14,007 bases of DNA from Methanosphaera sp. rholeuAM6. Lineage in GTDB: Archaea; Methanobacteriota; Methanobacteria; Methanobacteriales; Methanobacteriaceae. The notes below the pieces were generated by a model that saw only the letters and a list, made by a program, of their open reading frames with translations, ran no database searches and was not told where the DNA came from. This document shows, one piece after another, positions 1 to 7,401 of the stretch (positions are counted from its first letter, which is position 1; each line of letters opens with the position of its first letter). A program made the position numbers and the translations under genes. Location: assembly GCA_003266105.1 (NCBI GenBank), contig MVAA01000038.1, forward strand, positions 3,756 to 17,762. The letters run 5' to 3'.

Positions 1-260
1 ACAAATGATACTTTTCTAAGTACTTCCGTTTTAGAACCGCAGTGTTCACAAGTTTCTTCAGTAGTGTAACATTGAGGTGAATCACATTCATTACATATTC
101 TGAATGTTATATCAGCATAACCTAACCTGATAGAAATACCTCTTTTTGCTTCTTCACTGTGTGTGTCAGTCCATATTCCGGATAAGGCTTTTGTTAACGT
201 TGTCTTTCCGTGATCCACGTGACCGACTAACCCAATGTTTACTTCGGATTGTACTTTCAT
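1..260 (-). CDS. Translation initiation factor aIF2 subunit gamma (partial, N-terminal 86 residues)
   Basis: This is the GTPase subunit of archaeal initiation factor 2, which carries initiator Met-tRNA to the small ribosomal subunit. Only the amino end is present; the gene continues past the left edge. Visible features are the P-loop GHVDHGKT at residues 13-20, a switch-1 region with the KRGISIRLGYAD stretch at about 40-50, and the zinc-ribbon cysteines C56, C59, C71 and C74 as two CxxC pairs. The CxxC ribbon and the KRGISIRLG stretch separate it from EF-Tu/EF-1A and aIF5B. The start at 260 is supported by a strong Shine-Dalgarno AGGAGGTG (268-275). It follows S6e by 54 bases on the same strand and is probably cotranscribed with it. 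Family assignment is near certain. Confidence 0.96.
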   Translation of the reverse strand, partial: MKVQSEVNIGLVGHVDHGKTTLTKALSGIWTDTHSEEAKRGISIRLGYADITFRICNECDSPQCYTTEETCEHCGSKTEVLRKVSF

Positions 261-287
261 ATAGTTACACCTCCTTTCCTAGGATAT

Positions 288-310
288 AATAAATTATCAA
301 ACAATTTATT
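288..310. repeat. 8-bp inverted repeat between S6e and aIF2gamma
   Basis: AATAAATT (288-295) and AATTTATT (303-310) are perfect inverted copies around a 7-base spacer. In the transcript of the leftward operon this would be a weak, all-A/U hairpin just upstream of the aIF2gamma ribosome binding site. It could be an mRNA processing or attenuation element, or a chance product of A/T richness. Confidence 0.35.
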
Positions 311-314
311 GTAC

Positions 315-710
315 CTATTCTTCTTGTACTTCTTCTTCCGGTTCTGCAAAGATTTCAGTTAGTGTTTTTTCTCCTCTTTCTGAAACTTTTACATTGATTT
401 GTGAGATATCATCTGCAATTGTGTTTCCACGTACAGTTTTTCTTCTTCTTAAACCTTTTTTAGTAGGTTTAAATCCTACACCTTCACTTACTAAACTTTT
501 GAATCTTCTTGTACCATCAATGTCTGGTTTCATTGGAAAACCGTTTTTGTCGCTACCACCAGTGATTCTGAGTTTGTAACCTTTAAGTCCTAAAACTCCA
601 CCGTTAAATTCGTCTCCAATTTTTAGACCGTTGACGATTTTTGCATCTTTATCATCCAGTTCTAATTGGTATGTCTGATCTGCATCTGATACTACTACTT
701 TATATACCAT
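315..710 (-). CDS. rps6e: Small ribosomal subunit protein S6e
   Basis: S6e is a protein of the archaeal/eukaryotic small ribosomal subunit. The 131-residue product matches the usual length of archaeal S6e, which lacks the phosphorylated eukaryotic tail. Recognisable stretches are the amino-terminal VYKVVVSD, the IGDEFNGGVLGLKGYKLRITGGSDKNGFPMKPDI region (roughly 31-64), and the basic RRFKSLVSEGVGFKPTKKGLRRRKTVRGN core (about 68-96). The carboxyl end is acidic. The start is supported by GGAGGC (716-721). It sits 94 bases downstream of infB and upstream of aIF2gamma, the standard euryarchaeal neighbourhood. Confidence 0.97.
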   Translation of the reverse strand: MVYKVVVSDADQTYQLELDDKDAKIVNGLKIGDEFNGGVLGLKGYKLRITGGSDKNGFPMKPDIDGTRRFKSLVSEGVGFKPTKKGLRRRKTVRGNTIADDISQINVKVSERGEKTLTEIFAEPEEEVQEE

Positions 711-804
711 TATATGCCTCCATATATTGTTCTTAAATCTTGTTAATCATTTTGTAGCTAAGCTAATAACTACATCCTACTATCTTGCTTGTAACGTGAC
801 GGGA

Positions 805-2643
805 TTAGTAAAATTCCACCTCATCATCATCAAAAGTGTCAAGTTCACTCCAGTCAGTATTGATAACTCCCCAGTTAGGATCCTCATGCTGCTGCTTGAT
901 TTCCTTTAACTCATCAAGGGTTAATAATTCATCATCCAACAGCTTATCTGCCAATTCGTTAAGCACTGCCATGAAATTACGTTCATCCATGTCAACGTAT
1001 AGCACGTCACCCTCTTCAAAATCCTTCTCAAAAGTTGCATCTGCTATTGCCATTGCCACTTTTGAACCTCTTGAAGCTTTGGCCAGACTTTCACCGTTAT
1101 CTTCCATACTTTCTACACGACCAACATAGTTTCCCTTATCATTAATTAATACAGCTCCTCGTGTAATTATACCGGACATTATTTCAACACCGGCTATTGC
1201 AGGTTTGCTGTTACGGAATACTAATTTTGGCATTATACGTATGGTTGATGGACGTGTAAGCGCCTGTAATCTTTCCTTTTTCTGACGTTCCTTTGCTGTT
1301 GTAACCCATTCCATGTAATCCTCAGTTAACTGATAAATAACCTTATCCTGGAATACCTGAATGTCCTGGGTAGCTAATTCCTCCTCTGCCGATGGAAGAA
1401 TATTAACATTGAACGCAACTATTACTCCATGCTTAGGATCTTCCTCATACATAATTGATGCATTAATAATATCACGGCGTGATATGTCACCAATTTCTGC
1501 AGACTTTATAGGAATGTCCTTAGAGTCCAGTATATTGACTAGTGCCTCAAGTGAACCAAGCGTGTCCGCCTTAACTATTATACCAACATCATTTGTCTGA
1601 ATACGTATATTGTCCACTTCCGACAATAGCTCCTCTTCAATCCTTAGATTATCATCATTAGCTACCTTTAATGGTGAACCACTAATAACATCATCAACGT
1701 GCGGTGCAACAATCTTCACACCAGCAGCTGCCACGATTTGTTCAGCATCCTCAAACATTGTCTTGGATTCCCTGATTTCCTCTAACGCCTTTGGTTTAAG
1801 AAGGCTTCTTATTTTAGTGGAAATCACCTTATTGTCCTTAGTTAACATCATTATGTGATCGTTCTTGTTAAGAACTCCATCATACAATATTGTATCAATG
1901 GTTAAACCAAGTCCCTTTTCCTCCTTGACTTCAAGAACCGTACCGGATGCAGGGGCATCCTCCTCGATTTGCAGTTGTTCTCTAAGGTACTGATATGCCA
2001 AACCCAACAGCATTGTTAACAGTTCAGGTAATCCCTCACCGGTCTGGGCACTAATAGGAACTATGGTAATCTGACTGGCAAAGTTACTGACCCTATCAAA
2101 ACGTTCTGATTCAAACCCTTCCTCATGCAGAGTACCTACAATTTCATACAATTTCTGATCCAAATCGAATGCAACCTTTGAATGTTGATTCTGTACAACT
2201 TCAGAAAATGATGCATTATCCGTAGAATTCCATCCGGGAATCCTATCAATCTTGTTTGCAGCTACTACAAAAGGTGTTTTTGATGACTTTAAAATATTTA
2301 GAGCTTCATATGTTTGAGGTTTAAAACCTTCACTAACATCCATAATTAAAATTGCTAAATCAGCTAAAGACCCACCACGCTTACGCAGTGTTGTGAAAGC
2401 TTCATGTCCAGGTGTATCAATAAAGAACAGCCCAGGCAATCTGTCTTCTATTTTCATTTTTTCAAGAAAATCACCACAAATAGATGAAATGTCATCCATT
2501 GGTATTTCAGTTGCTCCGATATGCTGTGTTATTCCACCAGCTTCTCTGGATGCAACAGTACTTCCCCTAATATGATCAAGAAGCGTCGTTTTACCATGAT
2601 CCACATGCCCTAAAACAGACACTATAGGTGATCTAGTTTTCAT
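805..2643 (-). CDS. infB: Translation initiation factor aIF5B (IF2-like GTPase)
   Basis: This ribosome-dependent GTPase promotes subunit joining and initiator tRNA placement. The 612-residue protein has G1 GHVDHGKT at 12-19, G3 DTPGHE at 76-81 and G4 NKID at 130-133. Domain II follows, then the IF2-type domain III, and a C-terminal beta-barrel domain that begins around the stretch RPSTIRIMPKLVFRN. No intein is present. The reading frame stays open to an ATG at 2694, which would add 17 residues. I prefer the ATG at 2643 because it is preceded by AGGGGA, it begins the conserved MKTRSPIVSVLGHVDHG stretch, and the upstream ATG lies next to a likely TATA box. The gene is 427 bases downstream of ndk, so it probably has its own promoter and leads an infB-S6e-aIF2gamma transcript. 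Confidence 0.97.
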   Translation of the reverse strand: MKTRSPIVSVLGHVDHGKTTLLDHIRGSTVASREAGGITQHIGATEIPMDDISSICGDFLEKMKIEDRLPGLFFIDTPGHEAFTTLRKRGGSLADLAILIMDVSEGFKPQTYEALNILKSSKTPFVVAANKIDRIPGWNSTDNASFSEVVQNQHSKVAFDLDQKLYEIVGTLHEEGFESERFDRVSNFASQITIVPISAQTGEGLPELLTMLLGLAYQYLREQLQIEEDAPASGTVLEVKEEKGLGLTIDTILYDGVLNKNDHIMMLTKDNKVISTKIRSLLKPKALEEIRESKTMFEDAEQIVAAAGVKIVAPHVDDVISGSPLKVANDDNLRIEEELLSEVDNIRIQTNDVGIIVKADTLGSLEALVNILDSKDIPIKSAEIGDISRRDIINASIMYEEDPKHGVIVAFNVNILPSAEEELATQDIQVFQDKVIYQLTEDYMEWVTTAKERQKKERLQALTRPSTIRIMPKLVFRNSKPAIAGVEIMSGIITRGAVLINDKGNYVGRVESMEDNGESLAKASRGSKVAMAIADATFEKDFEEGDVLYVDMDERNFMAVLNELADKLLDDELLTLDELKEIKQQHEDPNWGVINTDWSELDTFDDDEVEFY

Positions 2644-2695
2644 TTTATTATCCCCTAAAAAATCATATAATCTCACATTCCAAAAAATGTGCATA

Positions 2696-2707
2696 CATTT
2701 ATAAGTT
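2696..2707 (-). promoter_or_regulatory. Possible TATA box for infB
   Basis: On the minus strand this reads AACTTATAAATG. Transcription would begin about 25 bases further on, near 2676, giving a leader of roughly 33 bases that includes AGGGGA ahead of the ATG at 2643. The call rests on position and resemblance only, in a very A/T-rich stretch. Confidence 0.35.
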
Positions 2708-3070
2708 ATTAATTATTTAACTGTAGGCTAAATTAGATTTTGTTACATTTCCATATTAAAATTCTGAAAATACTGAAAAATTTCGTTGAATGATTCTCTG
2801 AAAATACTTTAATTAGCTTGTTAATCAATTTAATCTAAGTGTAGAACATACTTTTTTTTGAACATTGAAATTATCTTACAATTATCTAATCAATATAATA
2901 ATTATTATTTTTATTATTTTTTTACGCGTAAATTAAAATAAAATTATTATTAGGGTTTTTGAAGTATTATATTGACAAAATAATAATCTTACAACTTCAA
3001 CATTACTAATATTCACATTACAATAATAGCAAAAGAGCAAATAAAAGAAATATAAATTCTTATGGCTCCT
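2708..3070. other. Gene-free A/T-rich spacer between infB and ndk
   Basis: No convincing coding frame or RNA gene was found in this stretch of about 360 bases. It holds a perfect 12-base direct repeat TCTGAAAATACT (2763-2774 and 2797-2808), a 12-base palindrome TTTACGCGTAAA (2921-2932), and A/T runs that could end the ndk transcript. Its left end probably holds the infB promoter. Confidence 0.5.
2763..2808. repeat. Two copies of a 12-base direct repeat
   Basis: TCTGAAAATACT occurs at 2763-2774 and again at 2797-2808, 34 bases apart start to start. The pair lies about 60-110 bases upstream of the proposed infB TATA box. This could be a paired regulator site, but it is untested. Confidence 0.55.
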
Positions 3071-3523
3071 CTATTCATATATAATATCTTCATCAGGTAA
3101 TTCGTAATCACAGAATTCTGATTCATCGAAGAATAAACCTATTTCTCTTACTGCTGATTCTTCAGAATCTGAAGCATGAATAACGTTACGACCTAAATCG
3201 ATAGCATAATCTCCACGGATTGTGCCGACATCTGCTTCTTTAGGATTTGTTGCTCCAACCATCCTTCTTACTTGACTGATTACATCATCACTTTCCAAGA
3301 CCATTGCAAATACAGGTCCTGAGGTAATGTATGAAACCAAATCATTGAAAAATGGTTTTTCACTGTGTTCACCATAATGAGTTTTTGCAAGCTCTTCTGA
3401 AATCATAAGAGTTTTTGCTGCTATTATTTTAATACCACGTTCTTCAAATCTTGATAAAATTTTACCTGTTAATCTTCTTTTGACTGCATCAGGTTTTAAC
3501 ATGGCGAAAGTTCTTTGTCTCAT
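3071..3523 (-). CDS. ndk: Nucleoside diphosphate kinase
   Basis: This enzyme transfers the gamma phosphate of ATP to nucleoside diphosphates through a phosphohistidine, and so supplies GTP, CTP and dNTPs. The 150-residue product has the family length. It begins RTFAMLKPDAV and carries the active-site loop GRNVIHASDS with the catalytic histidine at H116. It also has the RRMVGATNPKEADVGTIRGDYA stretch that lines the nucleotide site. Its start codon overlaps the L24e stop codon (ATGA), so translation is probably coupled. Placement of ndk inside a ribosomal/initiation-factor cluster is usual in Euryarchaeota. Confidence 0.97.
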   Translation of the reverse strand: MRQRTFAMLKPDAVKRRLTGKILSRFEERGIKIIAAKTLMISEELAKTHYGEHSEKPFFNDLVSYITSGPVFAMVLESDDVISQVRRMVGATNPKEADVGTIRGDYAIDLGRNVIHASDSEESAVREIGLFFDESEFCDYELPDEDIIYE

Positions 3524-3678
3524 TGTTTAACCCACTTAACTTTTCTTGGAATTCTACCAAGCTTATTATTTTTTTCACATTTACTACTACAGAAGAAAGA
3601 AATTGATCCATCTCTACGAACATACATTTTACCTGTACCTTCTGGAATTTCTTCTCCACAGAATGAACATGTTCTCAT
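3520..3678 (-). CDS. rpl24e: Large ribosomal subunit protein L24e
   Basis: This small zinc-ribbon protein belongs to the archaeal/eukaryotic large ribosomal subunit. Translation of this 52-codon frame gives MRTCSFCGEEIPEGTGK at the start, with zinc cysteines C4, C7, C30 and C34 (CxxC and CxxxC) and a basic tail ending RIPRKVKWVKQ. Both the sequence and the length match archaeal L24e. The start at 3678 is preceded by AGGAGTT. The stop TGA (3520-3522) overlaps the ndk ATG by two bases, indicating translational coupling. It lies 83 bases downstream of S28e, with a T-run in between that could cause partial termination. Confidence 0.96.
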   Translation of the reverse strand: MRTCSFCGEEIPEGTGKMYVRRDGSISFFCSSKCEKNNKLGRIPRKVKWVKQ

Positions 3679-3761
3679 TTTTTAACTCCTAAAAAATTCT
3701 CTCTTAAAAAAGAATATTCTTAACAATAAAAAAAAGATTAATTCAAAGACTCCCATCATAC

Positions 3762-3968
3762 TTATGGAGTTCTGATTTCTTTAGCTTCTCTTATTGTATC
3801 TAGTAACATTAAAATGTCGCCTTCTTTAATAGCACCCATTACGTTTCTAGTGAGTATTCTTCCTTTGTCTCTTCCATCAAGTATTCTGCATTTTACTTGC
3901 ATTACTTCTCCAGTCATTCCTGTTCTTTTTAAAACTTCAATAACTTCAGCTGGAGTACCGTCTTCCAT
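3762..3968 (-). CDS. rps28e: Small ribosomal subunit protein S28e
   Basis: S28e is an OB-fold protein of the small subunit, located near the mRNA exit. The 68-residue product shows the family signature: PAEVIEVLKRTGMTGEVMQVKCRILDGRDKGRILTRNV in the body and the invariant-looking LLDTIREAKEI near the carboxyl end. A Shine-Dalgarno AAGGTGA (3973-3979) supports the start. The 246-base gap from L7Ae is A/T-rich and contains T-runs, so S28e-L24e-ndk may have a promoter of their own as well as read-through from L7Ae. Confidence 0.96.
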   Translation of the reverse strand: MEDGTPAEVIEVLKRTGMTGEVMQVKCRILDGRDKGRILTRNVMGAIKEGDILMLLDTIREAKEIRTP

Positions 3969-4214
3969 ATAATCACCTTATATTTTTTGATTGGCTAAAT
4001 AAAAAATAATTTACCGAAGTGACACTAAAGAACCTATTTAAAAAAAAATTAATAGAATTGAATACAATTTCTAAAAAATAAATACCCCTAAAGAATATTT
4101 AATCTATTATACCAAAACTTCTTTTAATTTTTGTAAAATTTAAATATAATACTAAAAGCTCATCTTCAAAGTAAAATTGATTATTTAATTTAGTGTAATA
4201 CTACTCCAATCCGA

Positions 4215-4586
4215 TTATTCTTTGAGTTCTGCAATTTTTTCAACAATTTCGTTTACTAAGTCTTCGCCTTCACCAGCATCAATAATACATGCGGATGCTG
4301 TACCAACTTTAAGACCTGCAGCTTCTCCTAATTCTTCTTTGGTTGGAAGGTATGCGTAAGGAATTTCTTTTTCTTCTGCTAAGATAGGTAAGTGTGCAAC
4401 AATTTCTGCTGGTTCAATATCTTCAGCAATTACTGCTAATGCAACATTGTTTCTTTCAATGTTTTTAGTAACTTCGTTAGTTCCTTTTCCAATTTTACCT
4501 GTGTCTCTTGCTACTTCTAAAGCTTCGTAAACTTTATCAGCGATTTCTTTTGGTACTTCAAATTTTACATATACTGAATTTGCCAT
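4215..4586 (-). CDS. rpl7ae: Ribosomal protein L7Ae, kink-turn binding protein
   Basis: L7Ae binds kink-turn (k-turn) RNAs. In archaea it is shared by the large ribosomal subunit, box C/D and H/ACA guide RNPs, and RNase P. The 123-residue product has the family length. It shows the RNA-recognition stretch KGTNEVTKNIERN (about 34-46, with N37, E38 and K41 at positions known to read the tandem G-A pairs) and the VALAVIAEDIEPAEIVAHLP core. The hydrophobic loop lies near GLKVGTASACI. The start follows GGAGGA at a normal spacing. It is the first gene of the leftward cluster. Its leader contains a k-turn-like fold that includes the Shine-Dalgarno region, which suggests feedback control by its own product. 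Confidence 0.97.
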   Translation of the reverse strand: MANSVYVKFEVPKEIADKVYEALEVARDTGKIGKGTNEVTKNIERNNVALAVIAEDIEPAEIVAHLPILAEEKEIPYAYLPTKEELGEAAGLKVGTASACIIDAGEGEDLVNEIVEKIAELKE

Positions 4587-4594
4587 TTAATTGT

Positions 4595-4630
4595 CCTCCA
4601 ATTATCATCTGGTTTTTAACCATCCATTTC
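4595..4630 (-). promoter_or_regulatory. Kink-turn-like element in the L7Ae mRNA leader covering the Shine-Dalgarno
   Basis: Read on the minus strand, the canonical stem is TGGTT (4622-4618) pairing with AACCA (4614-4610) around an AAA loop. The bulged strand then gives a three-base loop GAT (4609-4607) followed by GA (4606-4605). The opposite strand carries GA (4624-4623) directly before TGGTT. This yields the tandem sheared G-A/A-G pairs and the extruded U at L3 that define a k-turn. The non-canonical stem pairs imperfectly (G-U, U-A, A-A mismatch, A-U, A-U, then further weak pairs) with TAATTGGAGG, so GGAGG (4599-4595) is drawn into it. L7Ae binding would be expected to hide the ribosome binding site. 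Leader k-turns that bind L7Ae are known in other archaea; this assignment is mine from sequence alone. Confidence 0.7.
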
Positions 4631-4657
4631 AAGCATTAAAAAATAATCATGTAAAAT

Positions 4658-4678
4658 TTCTAAAAAAAACTTTTAGAA
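4658..4678. repeat. 8-bp perfect inverted repeat upstream of the L7Ae leader
   Basis: TTCTAAAA (4658-4665) and TTTTAGAA (4671-4678) are inverted around AAAAC. It lies 28 bases upstream of the k-turn-like element and may be either a leader hairpin or an operator. Confidence 0.4.
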
Positions 4679-5031
4679 TAATTTATTGAATTAATAAAAT
4701 TAATCAAGTCATTACATTCATTTAAACGCTTGTTGTCTGATTAAATGACCATTCTTTTAAAATATAATTTTATATAATAAATAATATTCTAATTTAAAAC
4801 TCCTTAATGAGTGATACTCATTCGCTCACAGTTTTAAGTATGTTAAAAATTAGTTATTTAATAATATCTCTTTACTATAATATAAAGTTATTGATTTAAC
4901 CAAATCAAAACACATACATTCCTGAGTCTTCACATTAACAAAGTTTTTTAAAGATTCCTTATAAAGAATATATTAGGTATAAATGATTACTATAAATCAA
5001 TCAAACTAACAAGTTATAAGAGATACGTATT
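4679..5031. other. Divergent intergenic region between L7Ae and the UbiA-family gene
   Basis: No gene is apparent. The A/T-rich stretch should contain the L7Ae promoter on the left and the ubiA-cdc6 promoter on the right. It includes the interrupted palindrome AATGAGT-GAT-ACTCATT (4806-4822). TATA-like stretches upstream of the UbiA gene include CTTATAAAG (about 4959-4967) and ACTATAAAT (about 4990-4998). I cannot decide between them. Confidence 0.45.
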
Positions 5032-5853
5032 ATGAATTCATATGTGGAAATTCTAAGACCGGGTAATGCTGTTATGGCACTGATTGCCGTTTTGCTTATG
5101 GCAATTATTGGAAAAACCTTTTCTTTTGGAATTGTGTTGGGTGCCATAAGTGTCTTCTTAGCCACCGGTGCAGGTAACACCATCAATGACTATTGCGATT
5201 ATGAGATTGATAAGATAAATAAGCCTGATCGACCTATTCCATCAGGCAGGATTAAACTGGAAAATGCATTGTATTACAGTTTGATATTGTTTGTAATTGC
5301 AACAGTTCTCGGATTTCTCATATCGATAGAAAATGGTATAACAGTTATTATCTGTTCTATACTGATGATTGTTTATGCATATGATTTTAAGCAGAGATGT
5401 CTTATTGGAAACGTTTGTGTATCATTACTTACAGGTTTGACATTTGTTTATGGAGGACTTATTACTGGCGATGTCGGTCTTGGCGTTTTTCTTGGATTCT
5501 TTGCTTTCCTGATGACATTATCACGTGAGATAATTAAGGATACCGAGGACATTGAGGGAGATAAAAAGGAAAATGCCAACACCCTTCCCATTAAGTATGG
5601 GGCGAAGAATGCCGTTATTGTAGCGGTAGCGTTAAACATTTTAACCTGTTTACTTAGTCCGGTATTGTATATTTACAACGTGTTTTCCATTATATACTTG
5701 TTAATTGTGTTGGTAGCTGATATAATATTCATATATTCCGCTGTTCTTGCACTTAAGAATCAATCTAAAGAAAATTTGCACTATGTATCAAAACTTATGA
5801 AGATAGCAATGTTAATTGCATTTATATCATTTGCCATAGGCAGTATCGTATAA
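5032..5853 (+). CDS. UbiA-family prenyltransferase, probable digeranylgeranylglyceryl phosphate synthase
   Basis: The probable reaction is transfer of a second geranylgeranyl group to geranylgeranylglyceryl phosphate, the second ether-bond step in archaeal membrane lipid synthesis, carried out in the membrane. The 273-residue product is very hydrophobic with about eight to nine helices. It carries both Asp-rich UbiA motifs: NDYCDYEID at 52-60 (NDxxDxxxD) and DTEDIEGD at 170-177 (DxxxDxxxD). These bind the Mg-diphosphate of the prenyl donor. The NKPDRPIPSGRI stretch after motif 1 and the amino-terminal EILRPGNAVM are typical of the archaeal ether-lipid branch. Other UbiA substrates cannot be excluded from sequence, but Methanobacteriales have no ubiquinone. 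The ribosome binding site is weak. The gene ends 22 bases before the cdc6 start. Confidence 0.9.
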   Translation: MNSYVEILRPGNAVMALIAVLLMAIIGKTFSFGIVLGAISVFLATGAGNTINDYCDYEIDKINKPDRPIPSGRIKLENALYYSLILFVIATVLGFLISIENGITVIICSILMIVYAYDFKQRCLIGNVCVSLLTGLTFVYGGLITGDVGLGVFLGFFAFLMTLSREIIKDTEDIEGDKKENANTLPIKYGAKNAVIVAVALNILTCLLSPVLYIYNVFSIIYLLIVLVADIIFIYSAVLALKNQSKENLHYVSKLMKIAMLIAFISFAIGSIV

Positions 5854-5875
5854 TATGAATGGAGGAGAAAAGAGA

Positions 5876-7030
5876 ATGGATTTGAATAATTTTCTAATGT
5901 ATGATGAAACTATATTTCAAGATATGACCGTGTTTAATTCAGATTATTTACCTGAAAATTTTAAGCTAAGACAACCACAAATGGAAGAGATGGCCTTATC
6001 ACTTAGGCCTGCACTTATGAAGGGTAAACCTATCAATAATCTTATTCTTGGCCCTCCAGCTACTGGAAAAACAACCGCCATTAAGAAACTGTTTGAAATG
6101 GCTGAGGAAGATTGTTATGATGACATTTTCTGTGTTTATGTGAATTGTCAACTACATTCAACAAAATTCGATATTTTCTCACAAATCCATAAGAAAGTTT
6201 TAGGTCATGTTCCTCCAGAAACGGGTGTTCCATTTGCCCGCGTATACAATAATATTATGAATGAATTGTATGATACTGAAAAGGCATTGATTGTTGCTTT
6301 GGACGATATTAACCATCTGTTCCAGGGAAATGTTATTAGTGAAATATTTTATGACATTCTTAGGGCTCATGAATCTTTTGATGGTGTGCGTACAGGTATT
6401 TTTGCAGTATTATCCGATATTGACTTCAGGTATATTCTTGACCAGAACGTTGGAAGCATTTTTAATGCTAATGAGGTAAACTTTAATCCATATAATTACG
6501 AGGAAACTTTTAAGATTTTACAAGAAAGGGCTCGTCTTGGTTTCTTCCCAAATGTCATAAGTGATTCCCTTATTGAATCAATTACCGATTATACAATGGA
6601 TCATGGTGATCTTCGTCTTGGTATTGATTTATTGCGTATTAGTGGTAACAATGCTGAATTTAATGCCTCTCGTGTAATTACTGATGATGATGTTGAAAAG
6701 GCATTTGAATCCGCTCGTGGTGCCAGCCTCAAATACATACTGGAAACTTTGAATGATAATGAACAGAAGTTAATCCTGTTTATTTCACGTATTAATCAGA
6801 AGGATATTACCTCTGGAGAATTGTTTAAAGCATTTAATCGTGAAAATAAAATCAGCTATGCAACCTACAACAGACTTATTAATAAACTTGAGTTTCTAAG
6901 GCTGATTGATACCACTTACACCGGCAGCGGAAATAAGGGCAATTCCCGTTATATTTCCTTAAGATTTGATGCTAAGGAAATTAAGGATAATATACCTAAA
7001 AAGAGAAGAACTCTTCGTGGTAAAGAGTGA
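5876..7030 (+). CDS. cdc6: Orc1/Cdc6-type replication initiator
   Basis: This AAA+ origin-binding protein recognises origin repeats and helps load the MCM helicase. The 384-residue protein has Walker A GPPATGKTT at 59-67 and Walker B ALIVALDDIN (about 137-146, acidic pair D143/D144). A sensor-1 region follows at AVLSDIDF, and the sensor-2 motif is GDLRLGIDLLR. The winged-helix domain of about 85 residues begins near LNDNEQKLILF and ends with SGNKGNSRYISLRFD. An in-frame ATG at 5855 lies two bases after the ubiA stop. I prefer 5876 because GGAGGAG (5861-5867) sits at the right distance before it. The gene is likely cotranscribed with the UbiA-family gene and is followed directly by the proposed origin, the usual place for an archaeal initiator. 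Confidence 0.95.
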   Translation: MDLNNFLMYDETIFQDMTVFNSDYLPENFKLRQPQMEEMALSLRPALMKGKPINNLILGPPATGKTTAIKKLFEMAEEDCYDDIFCVYVNCQLHSTKFDIFSQIHKKVLGHVPPETGVPFARVYNNIMNELYDTEKALIVALDDINHLFQGNVISEIFYDILRAHESFDGVRTGIFAVLSDIDFRYILDQNVGSIFNANEVNFNPYNYEETFKILQERARLGFFPNVISDSLIESITDYTMDHGDLRLGIDLLRISGNNAEFNASRVITDDDVEKAFESARGASLKYILETLNDNEQKLILFISRINQKDITSGELFKAFNRENKISYATYNRLINKLEFLRLIDTTYTGSGNKGNSRYISLRFDAKEIKDNIPKKRRTLRGKE

Positions 7031-7066
7031 AAAAAGAAGTAGTTAATAAATTATGTAATATTCGTT

Positions 7067-7150
7067 AAGAAGAATTGAGTCTATCCTGTTGATTTCTTTT
7101 AGACTTGGATTCTTCTTGTTTTTCTTGTTTTGTTTTTTGTTATTGATTTT
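7067..7150 (+). terminator. Hairpin plus T-rich tract downstream of cdc6
   Basis: AAGAAGAAT (7067-7075) pairs with ATTCTTCTT (7109-7117), and inside it GTCTA (7079-7083) pairs with TAGAC (7100-7104), with a small internal loop between. A strongly T-rich run follows (7118-7150). The layout suits termination of the ubiA-cdc6 transcript. It could instead be part of the origin structure. Confidence 0.5.
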
Positions 7151-7401
7151 AAAGGTTAACATTTTGTGAATCTCCTGTTTTTCATCTTTTCTAACATATC
7201 CCTGCTAGTACTATGAATCTCATTGAAAGTAAGAATAATGAGGATACTGCTAAAATTGTTGATATGGATGTTATATCATATTCTTTAATGTTGATGTCAT
7301 TAATTATGAAATCTTTTTTTGGTTCTAGTGTTCTTATTTTATTTTGTCTTGAATTTTCAAACATTTTTCATCACCTTTTTTTGTATTTAGTTAAAAAGTA
7401 T

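Noticed and set aside
2644..2694. 17-residue amino-terminal extension of aIF5B
   Set aside because: The upstream ATG has no Shine-Dalgarno and lies next to the probable TATA box; the ATG at 2643 fits the family start.
4808..4900. 30-codon plus-strand frame starting in the palindrome
   Set aside because: No ribosome binding site before the ATG, no recognisable pattern, and typical of chance in A/T-rich sequence.
5855..5875. Earlier ATG for cdc6
   Set aside because: It lies two bases after the ubiA stop without a Shine-Dalgarno, while GGAGGAG inside this stretch is well spaced for the ATG at 5876.
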